Program-made: the position numbers and the translations under genes | Shown here: positions 24,840 to 32,567 of the stretch, in pieces | Layout: every line of letters begins with the position of its first letter | How positions within the stretch are numbered: the stretch's first letter is position 1 | The notes under the pieces: model-generated | What the model was told of the DNA's origin: nothing | The model's database searches: none | The model's input: the letters and a program-made list of their open reading frames with translations, nothing else | Assembly (NCBI GenBank): GCA_910589425.1 | Contig: CAJUSZ010000025.1 | Span: forward strand, 1-39,073 | Length of the DNA: 39,073 bases | From: an uncultured Muribaculaceae bacterium | Lineage (GTDB): Bacteria; Bacteroidota; Bacteroidia; Bacteroidales; Muribaculaceae | Reading direction: 5' to 3'

Positions 24840-25334
24840 ATGATTATTCGACATACCGCTCCGGGAGATCTGGACGCTGTGATGGAAATATATGGGTCGG
24901 CACGACACCGGATGCGTCTGGCTGGCAATCATTCCCAATGGATCGGGGGCTATCCCTCGCGTGAGAGAATCATGGCTGATATCGATGCAAACGTCAGTTA
25001 TGTAGTGGAAGCGGGAGGAGTTATAGCCGGTGTTTTCGCATTCATTCAGGGGGAGGAACCGACTTATCGCAATATAGACGGCAGATGGCCGGACGACAGG
25101 CCCTACGGCACGATCCACAGGATCGCCTCGGCCGGAATAGTCAGAGGGATAGCTGATGCGTGTCTTGAGTTCTGCCTGTCGGCCGGGGTTAATATCCGTA
25201 TAGATACCCATGCCGACAATCATCCCATGCTCTCGTGGATAAGGAAAAGGGGATTTGAGCATTGCGGCATTATCCGGGTGGAGGACGGCTCCCCGCGGAT
25301 TGCGTTTCAGTTGGGAGCCGCTCCCCTGTCTTAG
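24840..25334 (+). CDS. GNAT-family N-acetyltransferase
   Basis: This protein of about 164 residues has the GNAT fold pattern: IIRHTAPGDLDAVMEIYGSA as beta1-alpha1, RLAGNHSQWIGGYPSRERIM as in a common Bacteroidota GNAT subgroup, YVVEAGGVIAGVFAFI as beta2-beta3, the acetyl-CoA pocket region around IHRIASAGIVRGIADACLEF, and IRIDTHADNHPMLSWIRKRG, then FEHCGII, as the C-terminal half. The substrate is unknown. The frame opens at 24807, with ATGs at 24831, 24834 and 24840; the last aligns with family starts. It reads convergently toward the OmpA/TPR lipoprotein gene, separated by a terminator hairpin. Confidence 0.85.
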   Translation: MIIRHTAPGDLDAVMEIYGSARHRMRLAGNHSQWIGGYPSRERIMADIDANVSYVVEAGGVIAGVFAFIQGEEPTYRNIDGRWPDDRPYGTIHRIASAGIVRGIADACLEFCLSAGVNIRIDTHADNHPMLSWIRKRGFEHCGIIRVEDGSPRIAFQLGAAPLS

Positions 25335-25345
25335 AGTGTTTGGAT

Positions 25346-25390
25346 TAAAAAGCAGGGGAAATCCCGGCTTTGCGCCGGCATCTCCCCGCT
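25346..25390 (-). terminator. Terminator of OmpA/TPR lipoprotein gene
   Basis: A long imperfect hairpin (25351-25390) has an outer AGCGGGGA/TCCCCTGCT stem and an inner GCCGG/CCGGC stem. On the minus strand it is followed by TTTTT (25350-25346). It may also stop GNAT transcripts coming from the other side. Confidence 0.8.
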
Positions 25391-25417
25391 ATCGCATTTG
25401 TTTGTTTAGGTTCTGTC

Positions 25418-27103
25418 TCAGAGATAGGAAAGATTGTAGGATGCGAATTCAAGGTCGTTCTTCGCACGCTGGCGCAGTGAACTGTCCATTCTTACAGCCT
25501 GCCTGAGGTTGCTCATGACCATGTTCTCATTGTTCTGGCGTGCGCCGAGAATCGCGCTGAGATAATATGTCGTGGCGTCGGGATTGGGGATGGCGGCGAG
25601 AGTGGTTCGTGCTGTGCTGTAGTCTTTAGCCAGGATCTGGGCCAGGGCGGCGTTGTTGGTCTTTGCCTGACCGAATGCGCTGAGTGCCTTGGAGGTCTCG
25701 CCCTGAGTGAGATAATAAACACCCAACGCATCTGATGCTTCCGGCAGACCGGCACCTTGTCCGATCAGTGAGGATGCTCTCGAGTACTGTCCGTTGAGCA
25801 TGGCAAGCAGGCCGAGGTTCATGTCGGCTTCTTTGGACTGGGGATTGAGCGAGCGTGCCTTCTCGAAAGATGTCTCGGCGGCTTTATAGTCGCGGGCGAT
25901 GTACTGGGTCATGCCGAGGTTGTTGTATGCGCGGTAGTCTGAAGGATATGTCTCGGTGGCTTTGCGGTATATCCCCATTTTCTTTGTGTTGTCGTCGGTG
26001 AGCGTGGCCACATAGAGCATTTCGTCGGCTGTGAGCTTACCCGGATCTGTGTTGAAAAGGTCTATGAGTTCCTGGTCGCTTTTGCCTATCACATTGATTG
26101 TGGCCTGCACTCTGGAATAGCGCAGCTGGGGGAGGATCTGGTCGGCAAGCTCGTTGAATACGGACGAGAGATTGCGTATCTCCTTTTCGCGCTGTTCAGG
26201 ATCCTTATACATTTTGAGTACGCTGAGGATCAATTCCTTGTCCTGAATGTTGCTCTTTTCCACAAGTTGCTGGAATCCTTCCCAGTCTTCCGGTGTGAAC
26301 GACGATGTGAGTTCCCCGAATTCCGTTATCTTGTCTTTTTTCAGCTGGTTCTCGAGATAGGCGGCTGTGTTCTGCTCGCGTTTTTGGGCAAGCTGCTCGT
26401 TGAACTGATAAGTGCCTTCCGGCGATGCGTAGGAATTCACTGTCAGCGCCGCGATCTCCTGATTGGGAGCTTTGCTTGCCTCTATCAGTTTCTTGTTGAG
26501 ATCGATGTAGTCGGCCTTTTCTGTCTGGGATGAGCGGACATTTGCCTGATTGATGAGGAAATGGATGTCTGCGCTGTATTTTTCGGATATGACTTTCTGG
26601 AAATTGTCGGGAGCTGTGGCGGGTGTGACTGTGGCTGCGGAAGCAAGCGTGGAAGTAGCGACTACTCCATAGCCTACCTTCACACGCGGGAGGGTGTATT
26701 GTTTTCCGTTCTGATCCACATTGAAATCAAGGAAAAGTTCAGACTTCTCCATTCCCGGTTTGTAGGCCACATTGAATGGGATGTTCACGTGTCCGCCTTC
26801 TTTATAGCTGACCACCTGACCGTTGGCTCTTACATTCTCACCCTGGATCACTACTGGCTGTCCCTGTGCGTCGGCGCCGTCCCAGGCGAGGACCGGAGTC
26901 GCTGTAACTTTGGCGTTCTTCACCATGAATTTTGCAGGCAGAGTGCCGTTGACTGTGGCGGGCACATTCTCGCCTACTGTCTCAAGCGGAGTGGGGACAG
27001 TTGAGAAAAAACTGCTGTCGAAGTTGCCCTGCTTCTTGGAGCATCCGGTCAACCCGACCGCCACGACCGCCGCGAGGGCTGCGTAAGAAAGTTTGTAGGT
27101 CAT
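25418..27103 (-). CDS. Lipoprotein with OmpA-like domain and TPR repeats
   Basis: This 561-residue protein has a lipoprotein signal peptide ending VGLTGC with acylated Cys21. Residues about 25-150 form a beta-rich domain. Residues about 175-330 resemble an OmpA-like peptidoglycan-binding domain (ADIHFLINQANVRSS, LTVNSYASPEGTYQFNEQLA, then QKREQNTAAYL). Residues about 375-530 contain TPR-like repeats (YPSDYRAYNNLGMTQYIARD, SFEKARSLNPQSKEADMNLG and a weaker third/fourth unit). It should be an envelope lipoprotein that can hold the cell wall and scaffold other proteins. It lies 69 bases after the TonB-type gene and may be part of that operon. Confidence 0.85.
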   Translation of the reverse strand: MTYKLSYAALAAVVAVGLTGCSKKQGNFDSSFFSTVPTPLETVGENVPATVNGTLPAKFMVKNAKVTATPVLAWDGADAQGQPVVIQGENVRANGQVVSYKEGGHVNIPFNVAYKPGMEKSELFLDFNVDQNGKQYTLPRVKVGYGVVATSTLASAATVTPATAPDNFQKVISEKYSADIHFLINQANVRSSQTEKADYIDLNKKLIEASKAPNQEIAALTVNSYASPEGTYQFNEQLAQKREQNTAAYLENQLKKDKITEFGELTSSFTPEDWEGFQQLVEKSNIQDKELILSVLKMYKDPEQREKEIRNLSSVFNELADQILPQLRYSRVQATINVIGKSDQELIDLFNTDPGKLTADEMLYVATLTDDNTKKMGIYRKATETYPSDYRAYNNLGMTQYIARDYKAAETSFEKARSLNPQSKEADMNLGLLAMLNGQYSRASSLIGQGAGLPEASDALGVYYLTQGETSKALSAFGQAKTNNAALAQILAKDYSTARTTLAAIPNPDATTYYLSAILGARQNNENMVMSNLRQAVRMDSSLRQRAKNDLEFASYNLSYL

Positions 27104-27172
27104 TGTCTGATTATCTGTTTATTGTTGTTATTCTATTGTTTCATGATTGTCGGTGCCGGGTTCATCATTGGG

Positions 27173-27913
27173 TTAGCGCGGAGTGATTGTGAAGGTGATG
27201 GTGCCCCGGGTGTCGCCGGCTCCTTTTTTCGCGCTCCATCGTGCCTGGCGTGCCGCCTGCTCGCATTTGCGTCTGATAGTGGAACTTGCCGATCCTCTTG
27301 CGCTTGCCGATGTTACGGCTCCTTCCTCGTTGACGGTAATGTCGACGACCACTACGGTCTTGTTGGTTAGTTCCACGACTGGCTTCGGACATCCGAGAAA
27401 TGTACGGCCGCGGGCATTGCCGCTAACCCCGACACCCGCCGCGCCTGCACCGGCGTTTGAATTGAATTTTCCGTCGGCGGCTCCATTCTTGCCGGAAAAT
27501 TTACCGGCCATCCTTGAAGTGGCCTCACGTTTTTCCTCCTTTGATGCCGGCGGATCCTTGACCTTAACCGGACTGTCGTGTTTCTGGGTTATCTTTTTGC
27601 TAACCGGAGGCGCGGGTTCCGGGTTCTCGCCCTTTTCGACTGGCTGCTTCACGATCTCCTCGGCCTGTTTGGGTTCCCCGATCTCCGCAGGGGTGGCCTC
27701 GTCGGTCTCATGGGTGGACATCTCTCCGAGATCCATCAGTTCGGGATCGATGAAAAGTTCCTCGTCCGGACTGATTTCGGCTCTGGGCGGAATAGCGGCC
27801 GCATTGCGGTCAAAATTGAGCGAGCAGCAGAAGAGAATCACGAGGATCAGGGCGACGGCCAGCAATGTTGCGGCCGCTGCGATCGCTGAAGCTCTTTTTT
27901 CGATTCCGTTCAT
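27173..27913 (-). CDS. TonB-family energy transducer
   Basis: This 246-residue protein has one N-terminal transmembrane helix (about residues 11-31, AAAATLLAVALILVILFCCS), a Pro/Glu/Lys-rich periplasmic linker (residues 40-150), and a C-terminal TonB-like domain (about 175-246) with VVVVDITVNEEGAVTSASA, then the helix RRKCEQAARQARWSAKKGAG and the final strand GTITFTITPR. TonB couples the ExbB/ExbD proton channel to outer-membrane receptors. The final domain is more like the short TonB/AgmX-type ending than the classical E. coli one. The gene starts 3 bases after exbD, so coupling is tight. The partner receptor cannot be identified. Confidence 0.87.
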   Translation of the reverse strand: MNGIEKRASAIAAAATLLAVALILVILFCCSLNFDRNAAAIPPRAEISPDEELFIDPELMDLGEMSTHETDEATPAEIGEPKQAEEIVKQPVEKGENPEPAPPVSKKITQKHDSPVKVKDPPASKEEKREATSRMAGKFSGKNGAADGKFNSNAGAGAAGVGVSGNARGRTFLGCPKPVVELTNKTVVVVDITVNEEGAVTSASARGSASSTIRRKCEQAARQARWSAKKGAGDTRGTITFTITPR

Positions 27914-27916
27914 TTC

Positions 27917-28378
27917 TTATTTCGTGTGGTTGGAGCCGGCCACAGGCGCCTCGGCCGCTCTTGTGGCCAATACCATTTTGAGTCCATTGCGGGCGGCCAT
28001 GTCTAGGATTCCGACCACATTGCCGTATTCCACTTTTTTGTCGGCGTAGAGCGCTATGGCCCGTAGCGAATCCTGGCTTTGGATCTGGGCGAGGGCTTGG
28101 CCAAGCTCTTCGCGCGAGATTTGGCGCGGATGGGAGTTGGCCGCTATTGAATCGTTGCGGTCTGCCACGAGGTAGATATTGTTGAGAGAGTCAAGATAAA
28201 CTTCTGTAACCGGTTTCAGCTGGGTGGTTTCCCCGCTTTGCGGAAGGTTGATTTCCACGGCTGCGGGAAATATCAGAGTGCTTGTTACCATGAAGAATAT
28301 GAGCAGCAGAAAGATGACGTCTGTCATGGACGACATCGAGAATGTAGCCAGCGGAGGAAATTGCTTTCTTAGAGCCAT
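27917..28378 (-). CDS. exbD: ExbD/TolR-family biopolymer transport protein
   Basis: This 153-residue protein has the ExbD layout: a short cytoplasmic N-terminus, one helix (SMSSMTDVIFLLLIFFMVTSTLI) containing the conserved proton-path Asp in MTDVIFLLLIFF, and a periplasmic domain with NLPQSGETTQ and ALYADKKVEYGNVVGILDMA. It forms the TonB-energising channel with ExbB. It lies 24 bases after exbB and 3 bases before the TonB gene. Confidence 0.93.
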   Translation of the reverse strand: MALRKQFPPLATFSMSSMTDVIFLLLIFFMVTSTLIFPAAVEINLPQSGETTQLKPVTEVYLDSLNNIYLVADRNDSIAANSHPRQISREELGQALAQIQSQDSLRAIALYADKKVEYGNVVGILDMAARNGLKMVLATRAAEAPVAGSNHTK

Positions 28379-28402
28379 GATCTTGATTATGGAGTATTTG
28401 AA

Positions 28403-29029
28403 TCAGACTGCCGGTTCGTTGAGCAGATCCATGAATGCCATGGTTTTCCCTTCGAGATCGCGCATCACTCGGTTTACTCTTGCCGTGAGATAATTATATG
28501 CGAAGAGCGCGAGGATTCCGACCACAAGGCCGGCCACAGTCGTAACGAGAGCCTGGTAAATACCGGAGGAAAGCACTGTTATGTTGGCGCTGACTCCAGC
28601 CTCGGCGAGAGAGTAGAATGCCTGGATCATGCCGGTTACGGTTCCTAGAAATCCGATCATCGGCGCTCCGGCGGCTGTTGTCGACAGCCATGTGAATCCT
28701 TTCCCAAGTGCGGCTACTTCCATGTTGCCCGTGTTCTCGATCGCGATCAGGACATCGTTCATCGGGCGTCCTATGCGGCTGATGCCCTTGAGTATGAGCC
28801 TGGAATAAGGGGAGTCGGTCTTTTTGCATAGAGAGACGGCGCTCTCGATGTCTCCCTCGTGGATGTATTCCCGGATGCGGTTCATGAATGTGCCGTCTTC
28901 GCGGGAGGCCTTGTTGATGACTATGCAGCGCTCAATGAAGATATAGATGCTGACGATCAGCAGCAGCGCGAGAGGGATCATCAGATAACCGCCGTCGATG
29001 ACGAGCGACCAGAATGAGAGGGTGTTCAT
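28403..29029 (-). CDS. exbB: ExbB/MotA/TolQ-family proton channel protein
   Basis: This 208-residue protein has three transmembrane helices: about residues 11-33 (GGYLMIPLALLLIVSIYIFI), about 110-135 (APMIGFLGTVTGMIQAFYSL) and about 150-180 (ALVTTVAGLVVGILALFAYN). A cytoplasmic loop with IENTGNMEVAALGKGFTWLS lies between the first two. These match the MotA/TolQ/ExbB family, which forms the proton-conducting oligomer for TonB. The ATG at 29029 lies 13 bases after pdxJ; the frame extends upstream only through a TTG inside pdxJ. Confidence 0.93.
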   Translation of the reverse strand: MNTLSFWSLVIDGGYLMIPLALLLIVSIYIFIERCIVINKASREDGTFMNRIREYIHEGDIESAVSLCKKTDSPYSRLILKGISRIGRPMNDVLIAIENTGNMEVAALGKGFTWLSTTAAGAPMIGFLGTVTGMIQAFYSLAEAGVSANITVLSSGIYQALVTTVAGLVVGILALFAYNYLTARVNRVMRDLEGKTMAFMDLLNEPAV

Positions 29030-29042
29030 TGGGAAATTTGGT

Positions 29043-29786
29043 TCATTGGTTGGTGTTTGTCGATTGTTGCTGACCGCGCAGGCAGTCAAGGTATCTCCTG
29101 ATTGTGGTCTCTATTCCGAGATAGAGTGCGTCGGAGATTATGGCATGGCCTATGCTGACCTCGTCGAGCCATGGGATGCGTTCGGCAAAGAACCCCAGGT
29201 TGCGCATGTTGAGGTCATGGCCGGCGTTGAGTCCGAGGCCTGCGTCGCGGGCTACGGCGGCGGCTTTCTCAAACGGGAGGATCGCCAGTTCGCGATTGCG
29301 TCCGTAGTTGTCCGCGTATGGCTTTGTATATAGTTCCACCCGGGCGGCGCCTGCGCGTGCTGCCGCCTCGATCTGGGTAGGTTCGGCCGCCACGAAGACT
29401 GAGGGGCGTATGCCTGCATCGCGGAGTCTTGAGCAGACGTCGGTGATGAATTCAAAATTCGCCGTTACGTCCCATCCGGCGGATGAGGTAAGGACGTCGG
29501 GCGCGTCTGGAACCAGCGTGCATTGCGCCGGACGGACAGTCTCTACGAGTTGAAGAAACTCGGGAGAAGGATAGCCCTCGATGTTGAATTCTGTGTCGAT
29601 CACTTCTTTGAGGGCGAAAACGTCATCGCGCCTGATGTGGCGTTCGTCAGGACGCGGATGCACGGTGATTCCTTGTGCGCCGAAACGTTCGCAGTCGATT
29701 GCGAATCTCACCACATCGGGTACATTCTCGCCGCGTGCATTGCGGAGTGTGGCTACTTTGTTGATGTTGACACTGAGTCGCGTCAT
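29043..29786 (-). CDS. pdxJ: Pyridoxine 5'-phosphate synthase
   Basis: PdxJ condenses 1-deoxyxylulose-5-phosphate with aminoacetone-3-phosphate to pyridoxine 5'-phosphate, the last ring-forming step of DXP-dependent vitamin B6 synthesis. The 247 residues match the family throughout: RLSVNINKVATLRNARG, GITVHPRPDERHIRRDDV, FNIEGYPSPEFLQLV, the catalytic region CTLVPDAPDVLTSSAGWD, ELYTKPYAD, GLNAGHDLNMRNLGFF and EVSIGHAIISDALYLG. It heads the exbB-exbD-tonB run. A possible -7 box lies far upstream at 29976-29983, which would give a leader of about 180 bases. Confidence 0.96.
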   Translation of the reverse strand: MTRLSVNINKVATLRNARGENVPDVVRFAIDCERFGAQGITVHPRPDERHIRRDDVFALKEVIDTEFNIEGYPSPEFLQLVETVRPAQCTLVPDAPDVLTSSAGWDVTANFEFITDVCSRLRDAGIRPSVFVAAEPTQIEAAARAGAARVELYTKPYADNYGRNRELAILPFEKAAAVARDAGLGLNAGHDLNMRNLGFFAERIPWLDEVSIGHAIISDALYLGIETTIRRYLDCLRGQQQSTNTNQ

Positions 29787-29975
29787 TGCAGTTCTGTTTT
29801 TTAGGTATTGTGGAGGTTAAATACGCTATAGTGTATGTTATATAGGCTGTGGCCTGTGTTTCTGGCATGGAATTTGCAGCTATCCGCAACATCCGTCCAC
29901 CGGCAGGCGTTTTCTTATAAACAGCCTGTGTCTCCTCCCGACGGAAATCCAGGCGGGAAAGTCTGCTTCAGAGTG

Positions 29976-29983
29976 CAAAAGTA
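29976..29983 (-). promoter_or_regulatory. Candidate -7 element for pdxJ-exbBD-tonB
   Basis: Minus-strand TACTTTTG fits TAnnTTTG, but no TTTG stands at the right distance upstream. The 305-base gap between pdxJ and the CBS gene (29787-30091) also holds a divergent -7 box TACCTTTG (30027-30034, plus strand) for the CBS-nadK pair and a TTGA tandem repeat. Nothing else is recognised in it. Confidence 0.4.
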
Positions 29984-30076
29984 GAAAAAAAACTTGGATT
30001 GCGTGGTCTGAAACGGAAATTTTTGCTACCTTTGAGGTGCTTAATGCGCCGGCGCTTTCCACGCGGATATTTTTAA

Positions 30077-30092
30077 TTGATTGATTGATTGA
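30077..30092. repeat. (TTGA)4 tandem repeat touching the CBS gene start
   Basis: Four perfect TTGA units occupy 30077-30092; the last A is the first base of the ATG start of the CBS gene. Repeat number could change leader length and the frame of upstream TTG codons relative to the gene. Confidence 0.6.
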
Positions 30093-30616
30093 TGACAGCA
30101 AAAGACGCCATATCCCCTCTCAGACGGCCGGTTGGATCCGGTCTGTCAGCCGACGGACTTCTTCCGGTGGCCACGGTCGACGCCGGGGCTCCGCTGACTG
30201 ATGTTCTCCAGCGTCTGCTCGACAGTCCGACCCACGAACTGGGCGTGGCCGACGGCAAATCGACTCTCGGCGTGATCGACAGCGATTCGATGCTGGCGGC
30301 GCTCGGACGCATGATCGCAAGCCGGGATGACTGCTCGCTTATAAGCGTGGAATGTGATCCCGGGGACTACAGCGCCTCCTTGATAGCCAGGGCTGTGGAG
30401 GATGCCGACGCGCACATGGTGGATCTGTGGAGCGCTCCGGCGGCCGACGGCAAGATTCTCGTAACGATCAGGGTCAGGCTTGAAAATCCGGAGTCGGCTG
30501 TGAGAAGTCTGCGCCGTTATGGCTATGAAGTGGTCGAGGCTATAGGCGGCCAGCGTCCGTCATATCAGGTGGAGCGGGACCGGCTTTCGGCGCTTCAGGC
30601 ATATTTGAATGTGTAG
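30092..30616 (+). CDS. CBS-domain protein with ACT-like C-terminal part
   Basis: This 174-residue cytoplasmic protein has an N-terminal region resembling a CBS domain pair in reduced form (VDAGAPLTDVLQRLLDSPTH and ELGVADGKSTLGVIDSDSML). It is followed by an ACT-like beta-alpha-beta domain (LISVECDPGDYSASLIARAV, then ILVTIRVRLENPESAVRSLR and YGYEVVE). Such proteins typically sense adenine nucleotides or amino acids. ATG at 30092 is the start; TTG three bases earlier is also in frame. Its stop lies 4 bases before the preferred NAD kinase start, and this pairing is, from memory, common in Bacteroidota. A role in adjusting NAD kinase is inference only. Confidence 0.72.
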   Translation: MTAKDAISPLRRPVGSGLSADGLLPVATVDAGAPLTDVLQRLLDSPTHELGVADGKSTLGVIDSDSMLAALGRMIASRDDCSLISVECDPGDYSASLIARAVEDADAHMVDLWSAPAADGKILVTIRVRLENPESAVRSLRRYGYEVVEAIGGQRPSYQVERDRLSALQAYLNV

Positions 30617-30620
30617 TATT

Positions 30621-31490
30621 ATGGCGCGAATCATTGCATTGGGCGGCAATCGCCATCAGGACGCGTATCTTACGGGAATAGGTGATCTTCTGGCCGCTTT
30701 GGCTGAAGAAGGATTTCTGATTCAGATACAGCCCCGTTTCTTCCGTTATCTTTCAGACGCAGGGGTGGTTATCCCGAAGGAGGCTTCCGCTGCCGACGAG
30801 CCGTCGCCCCAGTGTGTGGCTGCCCTGAGCATCGGGGGGGACGGTACATTTCTGAGAGCGGCCCAGTGGGTGGCGGACCGGGGCATACCGATCCTGGGGG
30901 TCAATACCGGGCATCTCGGGTTTCTGGCCCATTGTTCCCTCGACGAACCGCGCGGACTGGCGCGGTCGCTGGCATCTGGGAGTTATTCCTCCTCCCGGCG
31001 TATGCTTCTGAGAGTGGAGGGAGAAGGGATTCCCGGGCATGTATGGCCTTTCGCATTGAATGAAGTGGCTATTCTAAAGGAGGACACATCGTCGATGATC
31101 AACGTGGACACATGGATTGACGGATATTTTCTTGCAGGCTATCTTGCAGACGGATTGATCATATCGACCCCGACAGGTTCGACAGGCTATAATCTTTCCG
31201 TCGGCGGCCCGATAGTGCAGCCTTCGCTCGATTGCAGGGTTATCTCGCCGATAGCGCCCCACAGCCTGACGATGCGGCCTTTGGTGGTGGACGCCGTCTC
31301 AATGATCGAGGCTACCACTACATCGCGTTCGCTGACCTACAGGGTGAGTCTCGACGGAAGGTCGTTTGTCATGCGGTGTGGCACCACGGTCAGGATATGC
31401 CGCGCTCCGTTCGACATAGGCGTTCTTGAGCTTCCTGAGGAGAATTTCGCCTCAACGCTGCGGCATAAGCTGCATTGGGGAGTGAGATAG
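30621..31490 (+). CDS. nadK: NAD kinase
   Basis: NAD kinase phosphorylates NAD to NADP. This protein of about 289 residues has the glycine-rich motif IGGDGTFLRAAQWV (about residue 71), GVNTGHLGFLAH, ALNEVAILKEDTSSM and the NAD-binding motif STPTGSTGYNLSVGGPIV. The catalytic Asp of GGDG is intact. The frame opens at ATG 30609, which overlaps the CBS gene by 8 bases; ATG 30621 (MARIIALGGN) is preferred. It converges on aroK with 36 bases between the stops and no hairpin there. Confidence 0.95.
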   Translation: MARIIALGGNRHQDAYLTGIGDLLAALAEEGFLIQIQPRFFRYLSDAGVVIPKEASAADEPSPQCVAALSIGGDGTFLRAAQWVADRGIPILGVNTGHLGFLAHCSLDEPRGLARSLASGSYSSSRRMLLRVEGEGIPGHVWPFALNEVAILKEDTSSMINVDTWIDGYFLAGYLADGLIISTPTGSTGYNLSVGGPIVQPSLDCRVISPIAPHSLTMRPLVVDAVSMIEATTTSRSLTYRVSLDGRSFVMRCGTTVRICRAPFDIGVLELPEENFASTLRHKLHWGVR

Positions 31491-31526
31491 TCCGCGTGCT
31501 GTTCCCATTCGTTGTTAAACAAGCTA

Positions 31527-32060
31527 TCAGATGTCGGGATGTTCGGACAGAAACTTGTCCACGGTCTCGCTGATCTCGCTGCGGTTCTCAAGCCGGGAAC
31601 TCTCTATGCAGATGGCGGCCATGTCGTAGAAAGGGGCTCGCGAGGCAGTTGTGGCGCGGATATATTCAGACAATTCCTTTTCGGAAAGATTCTGAACGAG
31701 CGGACGCTTGTGCCGCCCGGCAGACAGCCGTTCGAGCAGCCTCTCTTCCGAGGCTTTGAGCAATACGGTTGTACCGTGTGTGTTCATGAATTCCATGTTG
31801 GATCCGAAACAGGGGGTTCCTCCGCCGCAGCTTACCACTATGTCGGTCATTTCCCCGACTTCACGCAGCATCGATGATTCCCTGCGTCGGAATGTTTCCT
31901 CGCCGTGGCGTGCGAATATCTCGCTGACAGAGGCGTGGAACCGCTGGGTGATATAGAAGTCAAGATCTATGAAATCGCGGCAGAGCGCGGCGGCGAGCGC
32001 GCGGCCGAATGTGGTTTTTCCGCTGGCTGGAAGTCCGACTATGAATATTGGTTTTTTCAT
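31527..32060 (-). CDS. aroK: Shikimate kinase
   Basis: Shikimate kinase phosphorylates shikimate at the 3-hydroxyl in the aromatic amino acid pathway. The 177-residue protein has the Walker A GLPASGKTTFGRAL (residues 9-22), the shikimate/Mg-binding DLDFYITQRF, FRRRESSMLREV and the GGGTPC motif in SCGGGTPCFGSN. A possible LID region is LLERLSAGRHKRPL. A -7 element TAACTTTG (32095-32102, minus) lies about 35 bases upstream of the ATG; its -33 is poor. Confidence 0.93.
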   Translation of the reverse strand: MKKPIFIVGLPASGKTTFGRALAAALCRDFIDLDFYITQRFHASVSEIFARHGEETFRRRESSMLREVGEMTDIVVSCGGGTPCFGSNMEFMNTHGTTVLLKASEERLLERLSAGRHKRPLVQNLSEKELSEYIRATTASRAPFYDMAAICIESSRLENRSEISETVDKFLSEHPDI

Positions 32061-32094
32061 GCGCTTTAGAATATCCTCGCTTGAATGGATGGTG

Positions 32095-32102
32095 CAAAGT
32101 TA
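32095..32102 (-). promoter_or_regulatory. Candidate -7 element for aroK
   Basis: Minus-strand TAACTTTG is an exact TAnnTTTG box; no TTTG is seen at the usual distance. It lies between aroK and the strong minus-strand terminator at 32145-32184. Confidence 0.45.
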
Positions 32103-32144
32103 GGAAAATTAGATGTAAAACTCATGTTCCGGTAGTTTCAAGAT

Positions 32145-32184
32145 GAGAAAAAAGCCGCCGGGCGTCTTCGCGACGACCGGCGGC
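32145..32184 (-). terminator. Strong hairpin terminator in the aroK/GLUG-gene divergent gap
   Basis: GCCGCCGG (32154-32161) pairs with CCGGCGGC (32177-32184), with an inner GTC/GAC pairing. Read on the minus strand the stem is followed by TTTTTTCTC, a classic rho-independent terminator. The plus-strand tail (CCTTTCTCTC) is weaker. No gene is seen upstream of it on the minus strand. The remaining gap (32191-32567) holds only a dyad, a short hairpin and a promoter. Confidence 0.75.
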
Positions 32185-32287
32185 CTTTCTCTCGCCACTT
32201 TATCGGCGGAGATAGAAATTACTAATGTATATAACCCAAAATTTAGACAATGATGTTTTCTCTGTATTCTTAGGATTAAGGAGTTAT

Positions 32288-32306
32288 GCCGATGCGTCGC
32301 ATCAGG
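32288..32306. promoter_or_regulatory. Dyad symmetric site, candidate operator
   Basis: GATGCG (32291-32296) and CGCATC (32298-32303) flank a single T as a perfect dyad, with further GCC/GGC complementarity outside. The loop is too small for an RNA hairpin, so a protein-binding site is more likely. It lies about 180 bases before the predicted start of the GLUG gene. A separate small GCCTG-ATA-CAGGC hairpin lies at 32397-32409. Confidence 0.35.
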
Positions 32307-32472
32307 CTGATATTGTCGGTTGTTGTTTCGTTTTCAATAAACGGTGGTTATATATTTAATATTAATGTAAAAATCCAAATAAAATTTAATTATATGGCCT
32401 GATACAGGCAATTTACAACTCCGGTGTATAAAAAACTGTGTTGCGGGAATAGAGTTTTGTAAAAAAAACACT

Positions 32473-32480
32473 AACTTTGC
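32473..32480 (+). promoter_or_regulatory. Candidate -7 element for the GLUG-repeat gene
   Basis: TAACTTTG followed by C is the usual Bacteroidota -7 box, 88 bases before the ATG. A TTTG lies only 13 bases upstream, so the -33 part is poor and activation by a regulator is possible. Confidence 0.5.
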
Positions 32481-32567
32481 TGTCGATCATCCATCCGATA
32501 GCAATTGATAAGCCAGATGTACTTCTGTCTTATTGTAGTTTCACTATATATTTATTCTAATTAACCT

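Noticed and set aside
27183..28049. Plus-strand open frame of about 288 codons
   Set aside because: Antisense to the TonB and exbD genes; low-complexity Ser/Pro-rich translation.
29787..29975. Long pdxJ leader considered as a riboswitch
   Set aside because: I could not find conserved riboswitch motifs or a terminator/antiterminator arrangement in it.
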